A stretch of DNA of 57,142 bases from Oscillatoria sp. FACHB-1407. Lineage in GTDB: Bacteria > Cyanobacteriota > Cyanobacteriia > Elainellales > Elainellaceae. The notes under the pieces are model-generated. The model was not told the DNA's origin and searched no databases. It worked only from the letters and a program-made list of their open reading frames with translations. The translations under genes and the position numbers were made by a program. The stretch is from positions 1 to 57,142 of the forward strand of contig NZ_JACJSA010000031.1 in the NCBI RefSeq assembly GCF_014697545.1, read 5' to 3'. This document shows, piece after piece, positions 17,511 through 27,011 of the stretch; position 1 is the stretch's first letter, and every line of letters starts with the position of its first letter.

Positions 17511-20500
17511 ATGAATAATGGCTCACAACAGATTGACCAAAATCTGACGAAAGTACACAGGTTGGGTTTTGTCGGCAATCTTGCAAAACAATTTATCGAC
17601 TCTAAACTCACTCCCCTGATCATTCTGGTGGCACTACTATTAGGGATTGGCGCAACCTTAATTTTGCCACGCGAAGAAGAACCACAAATTACAGTGCCAA
17701 TGGCAGATGTATTCGTGCAAATGCCAGGAGCCTCTGCAAAAGATGTAGAACAGCGAGTCACTGCGCCAATGGAGAAGTTGATTAAGGAACTCCCTGGGGT
17801 GGAATACGTTTACTCGACTTCGCGCTCCGGTTCATCCCTGGTCATTGTCCGATTTCTGGTAGGACAAAACACCGAAGATTCGATTGTCCAACTTTACAAT
17901 AAACTCTACGCAAACTTTGACAAGATTCCACCAGGAGCATCACAACCTCTCATCAAATCGCGTTCTATTGATGATGTTCCAATTCTGACGCTGACATTGT
18001 GGGGAGAACAAAGTACGGGAGCAGAGTTACGGCAAATTGCAGCGCAATTAGATGAACAGATTAAACAAGTTCCTGACGTTTCAGAGACAACCATTATCGG
18101 TGGACAAAAACGACAACTGCGCGTCGATCTTGATCCAGTCCGATTGAATGCCTTTGGATTAACACCGCTAGAAATATCACAGGCATTACAATCTCAAAAT
18201 GCTGAGCTTGCCAGCGGTACCTTAAACCAAAATAACCAATCCTTCTTAGTCAGAACTCGAAGTTTTATTCGATCGGCGGAAGATGCGAAAGGATTAGTCG
18301 TTGCAGTTGCGAATGGGCAGCCAGTCTACCTACGGGATGTCGCAACCGTCACAGATGGCTCAGAAGAACCTGCGAGTTATGTGTTTTTTGGGCAGGGAAA
18401 ACAAACCGAAACTCATCAGAGGCAACCAGAACAGTCTACTGGAGAAACCGAAGCAGTAACCATTGCGATCGCCAAACAATCTGGTGCAAATGCGATTCAA
18501 GTCTCTCATCGAGTTCTTCACAAGCTGGATCAAATTAAGCGAAACTACATTCCCAGTAATGTTCATTTAACGGTCACTCGTGACTACGGAGAGACTGCCG
18601 CAGAGCGGTCAAACGAACTGTTATTCCATATGCTAATTGCAGTCGGTTCGGTGACACTTTTGATGTGGTTTGTCATGGGCAAAAAAGAGGCAATCGTGGT
18701 GGCAGTATCGATTCCCGTTACCTTGTCACTGACCCTTGCCAGTTTTGTCTTTTATGACTTCACGTTGAATCGAGTCACCTTCTTTGCGCTGATCTTCTCC
18801 ATTGGGATTCTGGTGGATGATGCGATCGTCGTTGTCGAAAATGTGGGTCGCCATCTGCAATTACCCGAAAATAAAACGCGCTTGCAACTGTCTCCCAATC
18901 GTCGGCGCACGTTGCAACAAATTGTGCTAGAAGCGGTGGATGAAGTCGGCAATCCTACCATTCTGGCAACCTTAGCAGTGATTGCAGCCATTCTACCGAT
19001 GGCGTTTGTCGGTGGTTTGATGGGACCCTACATGCTCCCCATTCCACTGGGTGCCTCTGCTGCCATGATTTTCTCAGCACTGGTAGCATTCATTGTCGTT
19101 CCCTGGACAACGATGCGGATCTTTAGTGGGTCGAGTCACTCCCATGCCCACGATCATGGAGAAGACGCTCTAACTCGCCTATATCGTCGGTTTATGTACC
19201 CATTGGTGCATTACCCACATCGAGGAACTACATTCCTGGTTGCAACAGTACTGGCTTTGGTATTCATGGTGGGCGGACTGGCAGGCTTTAAGCTGGTGAT
19301 TCTCAAGATGCTGCCCTTTGACAATAAGAGCGAATTACAGGTTGTGGTGAATATGCCAGAAGGCACAACGCTGGAACAAACGGCTAGAGTAACGCGAGAA
19401 ATGGGAGCATATTTGGCAACAGTTCCCGAAGTGGTCAACTATCAAAGTTATGTTGGGACTGCATCCCCCTATAACTTCAATGGTTTAGTACGACATTACT
19501 TTTTGCGATCGGGTGCGAATGTTGCTGATATCCAGGTGAACTTTTTGCCGAAGGGAGAACGCAAACGCCAGAGCCACGAGATTGCTAAAGCGATTCGTCC
19601 GCAGCTGAAAGAAATTGGCGATCGCTACGCTGCCCGGATTCAAGTGGCTGAAATTCCCCCTGGTCCTCCAGTACTGCAAACGCTGGTAACTGAAATCTAC
19701 GGACCCGATTATCAAGGACAGATTGACCTCGCCACCCAAATTCGGCAATTATATCAATCCACCGATGGGGTTGTAGATGTGGACTGGTATGTGGAAGCAC
19801 CGCAGATTGACTATCGATTGGTGATCGATCGCGAAAAGGCAGCACTAAATGGCATCAGTCCGGCTCAAATTTCTGAAGTGTTACAAATGGCATTGTCCGG
19901 TCAAAACGTTGGGCTACTGCATGACGAAAATGCCCGTGAGGATGTCGCCATCCATTTACGCTTTAGCCAATCTCATCGCACTGGTTTAGAGGATCTCAAA
20001 TCTCTCAATCTCAAGGGTACAAATGGCAGTCTAGTTCCTCTGAGTACTCTAGTGAAAACAGAAACAACTACGGCGGATACCAGCATTTATCACAAAAATC
20101 TACAGCCTGTTGTTTACGTCCTGGGGGATGTGTCAGGCAGAGTTGAGAGTGCCGTCTATGCCATGCTCAATTTACAACCTCAGATCGATAAACTGGTTCC
20201 GCAAGCTGGCACCAAAATCCAGACCTACTTGACCCAACAACCACCAACTAATGAAACCTATGCCATGAAGTGGGATGGCGAATGGCAAGTGACCTATGAA
20301 GTCTTCCGCGATCTGGGGATTGCCTTTGCGGTGGTGCTGGTGCTGATTTATGCGCTGGTGGTGGGCTGGTTCCAGTCGTTTACAACTCCACTCGTGATCA
20401 TGGCAGCGATTCCATTCTCACTGATCGGCATTATGCCTGCTCACTGGCTGATGGGGTCGTTCTTCACCGCAACCTCAATGATTGGGTTTATTGCCGGAGC

Positions 20501-20855
20501 CGGAATTGTCGTGCGAAATTCGATTATTCTGGTGGATTTCATTGAGTTGCGTCTGAAAGAAGGGATGCCGTTAGAAGAAGCCGTCATTGATGCGGGAGCG
20601 GTACGGTTTCGTCCAATGTTATTAACGGCTGCGGCTGTGGTTGTAGGCTCGGCAATTATTCTAACTGACCCCATCTTTAAGGGGTTAGCGATCTCGCTGA
20701 TGGCAGGGGAAGTTGCCTCGTTATTGCTGTCGCGATCGGCAGTTCCAATTCTGTATTACAAACTCTGGCGTAATCGAAAAGGAAATGAAAAAAACTTGGA
20801 AATTGAAGTGAGTCAATCTATCACCAACATGACACGTGATGGAATGACAGGATAA
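17511..20855 (+). CDS. RND family efflux permease
   Basis: This 1114-residue permease has AcrB architecture: TM1 near residues 35-55, a first periplasmic loop with porter subdomains, TM2-6 from about 375, a second large loop from about 590 to 910, and TM8-12 at the end. TM4 has [20 protein letters not shown] with the paired Asp of proton-coupled RND pumps. An unusual His-rich cytoplasmic stretch ([11 protein letters not shown], near residue 545) may bind metal. It is last in the sqr operon run; substrate unknown, possibly sulfur compounds or metals. Confidence 0.92.
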   Translation: MNNGSQQIDQNLTKVHRLGFVGNLAKQFIDSKLTPLIILVALLLGIGATLILPREEEPQITVPMADVFVQMPGASAKDVEQRVTAPMEKLIKELPGVEYVYSTSRSGSSLVIVRFLVGQNTEDSIVQLYNKLYANFDKIPPGASQPLIKSRSIDDVPILTLTLWGEQSTGAELRQIAAQLDEQIKQVPDVSETTIIGGQKRQLRVDLDPVRLNAFGLTPLEISQALQSQNAELASGTLNQNNQSFLVRTRSFIRSAEDAKGLVVAVANGQPVYLRDVATVTDGSEEPASYVFFGQGKQTETHQRQPEQSTGETEAVTIAIAKQSGANAIQVSHRVLHKLDQIKRNYIPSNVHLTVTRDYGETAAERSNELLFHMLIAVGSVTLLMWFVMGKKEAIVVAVSIPVTLSLTLASFVFYDFTLNRVTFFALIFSIGILVDDAIVVVENVGRHLQLPENKTRLQLSPNRRRTLQQIVLEAVDEVGNPTILATLAVIAAILPMAFVGGLMGPYMLPIPLGASAAMIFSALVAFIVVPWTTMRIFSGSSHSHAHDHGEDALTRLYRRFMYPLVHYPHRGTTFLVATVLALVFMVGGLAGFKLVILKMLPFDNKSELQVVVNMPEGTTLEQTARVTREMGAYLATVPEVVNYQSYVGTASPYNFNGLVRHYFLRSGANVADIQVNFLPKGERKRQSHEIAKAIRPQLKEIGDRYAARIQVAEIPPGPPVLQTLVTEIYGPDYQGQIDLATQIRQLYQSTDGVVDVDWYVEAPQIDYRLVIDREKAALNGISPAQISEVLQMALSGQNVGLLHDENAREDVAIHLRFSQSHRTGLEDLKSLNLKGTNGSLVPLSTLVKTETTTADTSIYHKNLQPVVYVLGDVSGRVESAVYAMLNLQPQIDKLVPQAGTKIQTYLTQQPPTNETYAMKWDGEWQVTYEVFRDLGIAFAVVLVLIYALVVGWFQSFTTPLVIMAAIPFSLIGIMPAHWLMGSFFTATSMIGFIAGAGIVVRNSIILVDFIELRLKEGMPLEEAVIDAGAVRFRPMLLTAAAVVVGSAIILTDPIFKGLAISLMAGEVASLLLSRSAVPILYYKLWRNRKGNEKNLEIEVSQSITNMTRDGMTG

Positions 20856-20912
20856 TAGGACAACTCAATCACACCACTTTCCCCTCTCTCATTTTCTTAT
20901 TCTCAAAGTATT

Positions 20913-21590
20913 ATGGAACCTATTCGCATCTCCTATTTCTCCGATGTGCTCTGTGTTTGGGCTTACATTGCTCAGATTCGCCTGGATGAGTTGAACACAA
21001 ACTTTCAAGACAAGATTGCGATCGATTATCACTTTGTCTCGGTCTTTGGGAATGCTCGTGAAAAGTTAGAGAACCGCTGGCGCGATCAAGGTGGCTTCAA
21101 GGGCTATAGTGACCATGTTCACGACGTTGTGCAGAAGTTCAATCACATCACCGTCCATCCTGATATCTGGACTGATATGATTCCTCCCTCTTCCATGTCC
21201 TGCCATCTATTTCTCCATGCCATCCAGTTGCTAGAAATTAAGGGCATTGTTCCGAAATCAGAAAAGATGTTTGAAAAGGCAACCTGGACATGTCGTGAGC
21301 GATTTTTCAAAGACCTGGCTGATATTAGCGATCGCACTGTCCAATTTGAAATTGCGGAAGCTTTAGGACTACCGATCGCGGCGATTCAAGCGCAGATCGA
21401 TAGCGGTGAAGCCTACGCTCAACTGTCCAAAGATTTTGATCTAGTAAAGGAACATACAGTATCCGTCAGTCCAACTCTAATTTTTAATGAAGGGCGACAA
21501 AGACTCAATGGGAATGTCGGCTATCGAGTGATTGAAGCCAATATTCGAGAATTGCTAAATAACCCATCCGATGAGCAATCCTGGTGTTAG
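20913..21590 (+). CDS. DsbA-family (FrnE/HCCA-isomerase-like) protein
   Basis: This encodes 225 residues with a thioredoxin fold and helical insert. The start IRISYFSDVLCVWAYIAQ is the DsbA/2-hydroxychromene-2-carboxylate isomerase signature, but the second cysteine of CxxC is missing (CVWA). The C-terminal HTVSVSPTLIFNEGRQRLNG is the cis-Pro region. It is probably a glutathione-S-transferase kappa-type or disulfide-handling enzyme. It lies 57 bases after the RND gene and may belong to the sulfide-response unit. Confidence 0.85.
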   Translation: MEPIRISYFSDVLCVWAYIAQIRLDELNTNFQDKIAIDYHFVSVFGNAREKLENRWRDQGGFKGYSDHVHDVVQKFNHITVHPDIWTDMIPPSSMSCHLFLHAIQLLEIKGIVPKSEKMFEKATWTCRERFFKDLADISDRTVQFEIAEALGLPIAAIQAQIDSGEAYAQLSKDFDLVKEHTVSVSPTLIFNEGRQRLNGNVGYRVIEANIRELLNNPSDEQSWC

Positions 21591-21613
21591 CATTCTACTT
21601 GCTCCTGGCTCAG

Positions 21614-22213
21614 TTAGACGTGTTGTTCTGCTTTAGCATCTCGAATAATATCGATGCCACCTCGTAATACTAATCCAGTAATCAGCAGACCCATGATCAG
21701 GTCGGGCAAACGGGAGTGAAATAGGAGTACCAGCACTCCAGCCACAATAACTCCCAGATTAGCGATGACATCATTTCTGGAGAAGATCCAGCTTGCCCGC
21801 ATATGAACGTCGCCTTGACGATGTTTGGAGATCAAGAATAAACAACACACATTTGCCAAAAACGCGATCGCCCCAATTCCCATCATCCAGAAAGGCTCTG
21901 GATCGCTCCCCCAAACAAATCGTCGCACGACATCCACCAGAACCAGCACTGCCAGCGTGATCTGAAATACACCGCTCATCAGGGCTGCCCGAATCTTACT
22001 GCCTTTCGTGCCGCCGACCGCCGCTAGCGAAATACCATAAACAGTCGCGTCTGCCAGCATATCCAGGGAGTCTGCCAGCAGTGCGGTTGAGTGAGCCAGT
22101 AGCCCAGTGATCATCTCAAGCACGAACATCATGGCGTTGACTGCCAGCAGCAAGCGCAGCGTTTTACGCTCGGCAGCATTCCTGGCTTTCATTTCACACC
22201 CGCAGTCCGCCAT
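21614..22213 (-). CDS. CDF-type cation transporter
   Basis: This encodes 199 residues. I start at ATG 22213, preceded by AGAGGG, giving MADCGCEMKARNAAERKTL; a longer reading from 22234 is possible. There are six membrane segments, with HSTALLADSLDMLADA in TM2 and SRNDVIANLGV in TM5, the metal-coordinating Asp positions. It lacks the C-terminal cytoplasmic domain of full-length CDF proteins. It probably exports a divalent metal. Confidence 0.85.
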   Translation of the reverse strand: MADCGCEMKARNAAERKTLRLLLAVNAMMFVLEMITGLLAHSTALLADSLDMLADATVYGISLAAVGGTKGSKIRAALMSGVFQITLAVLVLVDVVRRFVWGSDPEPFWMMGIGAIAFLANVCCLFLISKHRQGDVHMRASWIFSRNDVIANLGVIVAGVLVLLFHSRLPDLIMGLLITGLVLRGGIDIIRDAKAEQHV

Positions 22214-22315
22214 GATAATCCCTCTGCTGATCATTATTCTTCATCCTACCCTCTCACCCTCTCACGTCTCCTGTCATACTGTTAATACCTCTTAACTCAA
22301 CGTTCAATCTTAAAG

Positions 22316-22687
22316 ATGCTGAACTTGTTAAAGAAACTCCGAGGTGGCGCAATGGTCGGAATTGGCTATATGCTGTCTCCTCTCTCCTGGTGGAACGATT
22401 TATTCTTCAACCTGCCGATCGCCCTGGCGTTTGGCTATGCAGCAAGTTGGGTCAATTCAAACTGGTTCTTGTCTGGAACGATTGTTGGTTATTGGCTCTC
22501 AAACGTTCTTGGGATTCTGATGATGCAGTTTGGGGCAATGGATATGCTCGTCAATGATGAGAAGCGCAACCTCAAGCGTGATTTGCTCATTGGAATAGGC
22601 GGTTCAACGCTTTATACCTTGGTCGTTGCAGCCCTTGCCTATTTTCATGTGTTGGAAGTGCCAGATTTCCTGGCGGCTAAGCCTTGA
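22316..22687 (+). CDS. Small integral membrane protein, unknown
   Basis: This encodes 123 residues with three or four hydrophobic segments (for example LPIALAFGYAASWV and LLIGIGGSTLYTLVVAALAYF). A short basic N-terminus, MLNLLKKLRGG, is followed by a W-rich turn (LSPLSWWNDLFFNL). I recognise no named family. Its 5' end is 102 bases from that of the divergent CDF gene, so they may share a regulatory region. Confidence 0.75.
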   Translation: MLNLLKKLRGGAMVGIGYMLSPLSWWNDLFFNLPIALAFGYAASWVNSNWFLSGTIVGYWLSNVLGILMMQFGAMDMLVNDEKRNLKRDLLIGIGGSTLYTLVVAALAYFHVLEVPDFLAAKP

Positions 22688-22792
22688 CTTGACATCCGCA
22701 AGATTTCACGAGTACTGAAACCGATTTGGCTTAGTGCTTTTCTCATTATTCCAATATCTTAAATTACACGATCAATCGGTGTGTATAGCATT

Positions 22793-23380
22793 ATGTGGGA
22801 CGAACGATACAGCCAAGCTGAATATGTATACGGTAAGAACCCCAATGATTTTCTGGTGAGCGTTATTCAGCAGATTCCTAAAGGGCGGGTTCTTTGTCTG
22901 GCAGACGGAGAAGGCAGAAATGGGGTATATCTGGCACAGCAAGGATGCCAGGTGACGGCAGTTGATGGTTCTTCTGTCGGATTGGAGAAAGCTCAAAAAT
23001 TGGCAGCAGAGCGTTCTGTAGAGATAGAAACGATTGTCGCAGATCTGGCTGAATTTTCCATTCAACCGAATTCCTGGGATGCGATCGTCTCGATCTTCTG
23101 TCATCTCCCCCCAACGGTTCGCGCTCATGTTCATCGGCAGGTGGTTTCTGGATTGCGATCGGGCGGAGTATTTGTGTTGGAGGCATACACACCCCGTCAA
23201 CTCCAATTCAAAACGGGAGGACCACCCACTGCTGAGTTGACGATGGAATTAACCGCCCTCCAGCAAGAATTAGATGGATTGGAGTTTAAGCACGCTGTTG
23301 AATTGGAGCGAGAAATCCAGGAAGGTCTATTTCATCAAGGACACAGTTCGGTTGTGCAAGTTGTTGCTGTTAAACCCTAA
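22793..23380 (+). CDS. SAM-dependent methyltransferase
   Basis: This encodes 195 residues. ATG 22793 gives MWDERYSQAEYVYG, the usual start of this class I methyltransferase group (TehB/thiol-methyltransferase-like); an upstream in-frame GTG at 22781 is less likely. Motif I is VLCLADGEGRNGVYLAQQG, the acidic end of strand 2 AVDGSS, and motif IV WDAIVSIFCHLP. It may methylate toxic anions or thiols; the context of sulfide genes is suggestive only. Confidence 0.88.
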   Translation: MWDERYSQAEYVYGKNPNDFLVSVIQQIPKGRVLCLADGEGRNGVYLAQQGCQVTAVDGSSVGLEKAQKLAAERSVEIETIVADLAEFSIQPNSWDAIVSIFCHLPPTVRAHVHRQVVSGLRSGGVFVLEAYTPRQLQFKTGGPPTAELTMELTALQQELDGLEFKHAVELEREIQEGLFHQGHSSVVQVVAVKP

Positions 23381-23390
23381 CTAACTTGAG

Positions 23391-23945
23391 ATGCAACCCA
23401 ATGTAGAACAAGCCTGGCAGGTGCGCGATCGCTTTCTAGAACTACATTCGCGCTGGATGACGCTAGTCGGAGAGCATTTACAAGACCAACAGGGAGAAGT
23501 TCTGGAATACTGGCGAATTGAAAAGGCAGATTCGGCTATTGTTTTGCCGATTCAAAATGATCAATTTCTGCTCCCACCTCCAAGCTATCGTCCCGGTGTC
23601 GGACAGGTGACATTAGATTTTCCCGGTGGTCGAGTACCAGAAACACAAACGCCTGAACAGGCAGCGATCGCAATACTAAAACGAGAGTTAGGAATTGAAG
23701 CAACCTCAGTTACTCAGTTGCTTCCGCTGAATAATGAAGGTTGGGCAGTCAATAGTTCCTTCTCTAATCAAAATCTTTATGGTTTTGTGGCTCACCTGGA
23801 CAACGTTGAGAATACAAAGCAATATTCTGAACAAGGTGTTATCACCTATCCTGTTACTTCATCAGGCGTTCAAGATTTACTACAAAGGCTCACCTGTTTA
23901 CAGTGTCGTGCTGTATTGCTGGAATGGTGGCTAACTTGTAGATAA
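23391..23945 (+). CDS. NUDIX-fold protein with degenerate catalytic box
   Basis: This encodes 184 residues with the fold of ADP-ribose pyrophosphatase-type NUDIX proteins (LDFPGGRVPE start of the box). The catalytic part reads AAIAILKRELGIEA, where the family expects AAxREvxEExG, so the Arg-Glu and at least one metal-binding Glu are missing. It may be inactive or a regulator. It starts 10 bases after the methyltransferase gene, so the two are an operon. Confidence 0.75.
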   Translation: MQPNVEQAWQVRDRFLELHSRWMTLVGEHLQDQQGEVLEYWRIEKADSAIVLPIQNDQFLLPPPSYRPGVGQVTLDFPGGRVPETQTPEQAAIAILKRELGIEATSVTQLLPLNNEGWAVNSSFSNQNLYGFVAHLDNVENTKQYSEQGVITYPVTSSGVQDLLQRLTCLQCRAVLLEWWLTCR

Positions 23946-23959
23946 CTTCGTTTAGGGTG

Positions 23960-24059
23960 ATACCAATTTGAATTGGCTTCGCTGCACATGATTCCGTAAG
24001 GGCGTTTCGCGAAACGCCCCTACCCAGTGATCTGCCACAATCAAACATTAAATCGGTAT
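23960..24059 (+). repeat. 100-bp MITE-like repeat, copy 3
   Basis: Same orientation as copy 1 and essentially identical over the full 100 bases, ends ATACC and GGTAT. It lies between the NUDIX gene and the psbA terminator. Confidence 0.85.
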
Positions 24060-24081
24060 GAGTTCAAAATGAAGCCGATAA

Positions 24082-24104
24082 ATAAAAACGCCTGTTACCA
24101 GGCG
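24082..24104 (-). terminator. psbA rho-independent terminator
   Basis: Read on the minus strand, CGCCTG pairs with CAGGCG around a GTAA loop (24089-24104) and is followed by a T run. It lies about 50 bases after the psbA stop. Confidence 0.8.
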
Positions 24105-24154
24105 CAATTGATCGAGCACTCATTAAAGATGTGAAAGCAGAAAAGCGACTGTAA

Positions 24155-25237
24155 CTAGCCAGTGATTCTTGGTGCTACCAAAGCAATTGGCTGCGCTTCA
24201 CCAGAAGCTAAGTCTAGCGGGAAGTTGTGAGCATTCCGCTCATGCATGACTTCAATCCCTAAATTGGCACGGTTCAGGAAATCTGCCCAGGTAGGAATTG
24301 CCTTACCCTGACTATCCAGAATAGATTCATTAAAGTTGAATCCATTGAGGTTAAATGACATCGTGCTGATACCCAGCGATGCAAACCAAATACCAATCAC
24401 AGGCCATGCTGCTAAAAAGAAATGGAGCGATCGCGAGTTATTGAAAGAAGCATATTGGAAGATCAACCGACCAAAGTAACCGTGAGCCGCCACGATGTTG
24501 TAAGTCTCTTCCTCTTGACCGAACTTGTAACCGTAGTTTTGAGACTCACCCTCAGTTGTTTCGCGGACAAGCGAGGATGTCACCAGAGAGCCGTGCATGG
24601 CAGAAAACAAAGCACCACCAAATACACCGATTACCCCCAGCATGTGAAACGGATGCATCAGCACGTTATGTTCAGCTGTGAACACGATCATGAAGTTGAA
24701 TGTGCCGGAAACGCCCAGCATCAAACCATCCGAGAAACTACCCTGTCCGATTGGATAGATTAATAGAACAGCCGTTGCCGCAGAAGCCGGAGCCGAAAAC
24801 GCCACTGGAATCCAGGGACGCATTCCCAACCGATAGCTCAATTCCCATTGACGACCCATGTAAGCGTAGACCGCAATCAGGAAGTGAAGAATGATCATCT
24901 GGTAAGGTCCACCGTTGTAAAGCCACTCATCCATGCTGGCAGCTTCCCAGATGGGGTAAAAATGCAATCCAATTGCATTGGAAGTTGGAACAACGGTTGC
25001 TGTCATCAAATTGTTGCCATAGAGCAAAGAACCGCTAACAGGTTCACGGATACCGTCAATATCGACGGGAGGTGCAGCGATAAACGCGATGATAAAGACG
25101 ATCGCAGCGACCAGGGCAGTTGGGATCAGCAATACTCCAAACCAACCGATATAGAGTCGATTCTCAGTGCTGGTGATCCAGTTACAGAATCGCTCCCAAA
25201 TATTACCGCCAGAGCGGCGTTCTAGAATTGAAGTCAT
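24155..25237 (-). CDS. psbA: Photosystem II D1 protein, D1' (low-oxygen) type
   Basis: This is full length, 360 residues, matching standard D1 numbering. All ligands are present: Tyr161, Asp170, Glu189, His190, His198, His215, His272, His332, Glu333, His337, Asp342 and Ala344 at the processing site. It carries Ala80, Leu158 and Ala286, the three substitutions that define D1', the form known from microaerobic induction in Synechocystis and Thermosynechococcus. Gln130 is of the D1:1 kind. An ArsR-type motif sits in the promoter spacer, the same motif as before sqr and arsR, suggesting control by sulfide, redox or low oxygen. Confidence 0.97.
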   Translation of the reverse strand: MTSILERRSGGNIWERFCNWITSTENRLYIGWFGVLLIPTALVAAIVFIIAFIAAPPVDIDGIREPVSGSLLYGNNLMTATVVPTSNAIGLHFYPIWEAASMDEWLYNGGPYQMIILHFLIAVYAYMGRQWELSYRLGMRPWIPVAFSAPASAATAVLLIYPIGQGSFSDGLMLGVSGTFNFMIVFTAEHNVLMHPFHMLGVIGVFGGALFSAMHGSLVTSSLVRETTEGESQNYGYKFGQEEETYNIVAAHGYFGRLIFQYASFNNSRSLHFFLAAWPVIGIWFASLGISTMSFNLNGFNFNESILDSQGKAIPTWADFLNRANLGIEVMHERNAHNFPLDLASGEAQPIALVAPRITG

Positions 25238-25290
25238 GATTGCGATGAAATAATGTCAGAGATAAGACGCAAGATTTCTTGCAAAATCAT

Positions 25291-25319
25291 TTATAACTCT
25301 ATAGCTATATAGTTGTCAA
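25291..25319 (-). promoter_or_regulatory. psbA promoter with operator in the spacer
   Basis: On the minus strand TTGACA (25314-25319) and TTATAA (25291-25296) are separated by exactly 17 bases. Sixteen of those bases (25297-25312) are CTATATAGCTATAGAG, the shared motif of the arsR and sqr promoters. A protein bound there would sit between -35 and -10 and block transcription. The leader to psbA is about 50 bases. Confidence 0.78.
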
Positions 25320-25417
25320 TGAATATGCAGTGGATCTATTGAATTAAATTTCGTGCAACCTGAAAGGACGTGCAAAACGACATTGAGCGATCAGATAGTG
25401 CCCTGGAGGGAAGGATG

Positions 25418-25458
25418 GTGAGTGAGTGTGCGAAATGCCCACGCTCACACTCTCACTC
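25418..25458. repeat. Inverted repeat downstream of permease gene
   Basis: GTGAGTGAGTGTG (25418-25430) is imperfectly complementary to CACACTCTCACTC (25446-25458). It lies between the permease stop and the psbA promoter and might end the permease transcript, but no T run follows. Confidence 0.4.
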
Positions 25459-25526
25459 TCTTAATCCCCGTTCGTTCTTAAATAGGACTACCAGCGATCG
25501 CTCAACTTATTGAGGAAGGTGTTAAA

Positions 25527-26519
25527 TCAGTGAAGCAAGGCATTGAAGAGATAGCCAATGCTAATAATGCCGAGAGTCACTAACGTAATAAATACACTCA
25601 ATAGTTGAGGACGGAGCACCTTTCGCAAAATCACCATTTCTGGCAATGAAAGTGCTGTTACTGCCATTGTGAATGCCAACACCGTTCCGAGTGGCATTCC
25701 TTTGTTCACCAACGCTTCGGTAATTGGCAAGACTCCAGCAACGTTGGCATAGAGTGGAATACCGATCGCGACTGCTAACGGCACTACAAACGGATTTTCT
25801 GCCCCTGCCAATTGAGTGATTAATGCTGTGGGAACATATCCATGAATGACAGCACCGATCGCAATACCAAGCACGACATAGAGCCAAACAGATTTAAAGA
25901 TTTCAGTGGATTGGAATTGTCCCTGTTGTAATCGTTGTTTCCAGGTGAGCGTCGTTTGTAGATCATCACCATCATTCACTGGATATTGATGAAGCTTCTG
26001 CAATTCCCACACAAATGGCTCTACCCATTTCTCTAATTGCAGTAATCCCAGAATGTAGCCACTGGCGATCGCCAGTCCGACTCCAAACCCGATATAAAGC
26101 AGCGTCACCTTGAGTCCAAACAATCCCAAGAGCAACACTACGGCTACTTCGTTCACCATTGGTGCCGCAATCAAATAGGAAAATGTGACTCCTAACGGCA
26201 CACCTGCTTCTAAAAAGCCGATAAACAACGGTACGGCAGAACAAGAACAAAAGGGTGTCACCACACCCACCAGTGCTGCTAATGTATTTCCCAAAACCGT
26301 TCGTTTTCCGTTTAACCAATGTCGAACATGCTCTGGTTGTAAAAAGCTTTGCACCGTACCGACGATAAAACTAATCGACAGCAGTAAGGTTAAAACTTTA
26401 GGTACGTCATAGAGGAAGAAATGGAGGCTAGCTCCTAATCGAGATTCTAATGAAAGGTGCAATCCTTGAGTGACAATTTGAGTTGCTAGCCAGTCAAAAG
26501 GGTAGAAGAGATCAAGCAT
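25527..26519 (-). CDS. ArsP/DUF318-type permease
   Basis: This encodes 330 residues with eight or more membrane segments. VTPFCSCSAVPLFIGF contains the conserved Cys-Ser-Cys-Ser of the permease family that includes ArsP. A charged cytoplasmic loop lies near residues 170-200. It is six bases after the mini-thioredoxin gene, a common pairing. The substrate could be an arsenical, a metal or a sulfur species; the shared ArsR-type operator suggests thiol or metalloid stress. Confidence 0.88.
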   Translation of the reverse strand: MLDLFYPFDWLATQIVTQGLHLSLESRLGASLHFFLYDVPKVLTLLLSISFIVGTVQSFLQPEHVRHWLNGKRTVLGNTLAALVGVVTPFCSCSAVPLFIGFLEAGVPLGVTFSYLIAAPMVNEVAVVLLLGLFGLKVTLLYIGFGVGLAIASGYILGLLQLEKWVEPFVWELQKLHQYPVNDGDDLQTTLTWKQRLQQGQFQSTEIFKSVWLYVVLGIAIGAVIHGYVPTALITQLAGAENPFVVPLAVAIGIPLYANVAGVLPITEALVNKGMPLGTVLAFTMAVTALSLPEMVILRKVLRPQLLSVFITLVTLGIISIGYLFNALLH

Positions 26520-26524
26520 GGTTT

Positions 26525-26767
26525 CTACTCTCTCAACAAAGGCTGAATCTGCTCAGGTGATAGGACTTGCCCTTTACTCACCACCTTGTTATTCACGACC
26601 AGCGCAGGTGTAGACATCACCCCCCGTTTGGCAATTTCAACCACATCCGTGATATGAGATATTTCAGCCTCAATGCCCAGTGTCGCGATCGCCGTTTTTG
26701 CGTTTGCCTCTAACTGCTGGCACTTCTTACAACCAGAACCCAACACTTCAATTTTGAATGTTGTCAT
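26525..26767 (-). CDS. Small thioredoxin-like protein (redox-active disulfide family)
   Basis: This encodes 80 residues. The start IEVLGSGCKKCQQLEANAK has a CxxC centre, and VMSTPALVVNNKVVSKGQVL is the cis-Pro strand. This MTH895/TM0996-type mini-thioredoxin is usually paired with the permease encoded next. It diverges from arsR across a 244-base region holding the operator at 26948. Confidence 0.9.
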   Translation of the reverse strand: MTTFKIEVLGSGCKKCQQLEANAKTAIATLGIEAEISHITDVVEIAKRGVMSTPALVVNNKVVSKGQVLSPEQIQPLLRE

Positions 26768-26947
26768 TGTCTATTCCCTATCAATCTGTAGCGATTTGAA
26801 TTCTCGAGTTCTTCTGAAACACGGTACACTACCGCTCTGAGGATTGTTCTAAACCTTTCTGACACTGGTTGAGTAGTGGAGTGAGTTGTGTTTCAGAGCT
26901 TGTAATTTATGAATCGTCTCTTCAACTTGCGCTTATTAACTATACTA

Positions 26948-26963
26948 CCATATAGCAATACAG
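26948..26963 (+). promoter_or_regulatory. ArsR-type operator in arsR/permease intergenic region
   Basis: CCATATAGCAATACAG matches the sites at 13264-13279 (as CCATATTACTATATAG) and 25297-25312 (as CTATATAGCTATAGAG), consensus CYATATWRCWATANAG. It lies 49 bases before the arsR start, suggesting autoregulation and possible control of the divergent thioredoxin-permease genes. Confidence 0.68.
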
Positions 26964-27011
26964 TCGGCAGGTTAAAATACATAGTAAGATAGTAAAAATT
27001 ATTCTTCTCCT

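Noticed and set aside
24422-25225. Long plus-strand frames opposite psbA
   Set aside because: They are mirror frames of the highly constrained psbA coding region; no start signals.
24155-25237. Phage origin of psbA
   Set aside because: No phage genes surround it, the substitutions fit cellular D1', and the promoter shares a chromosomal regulatory motif.
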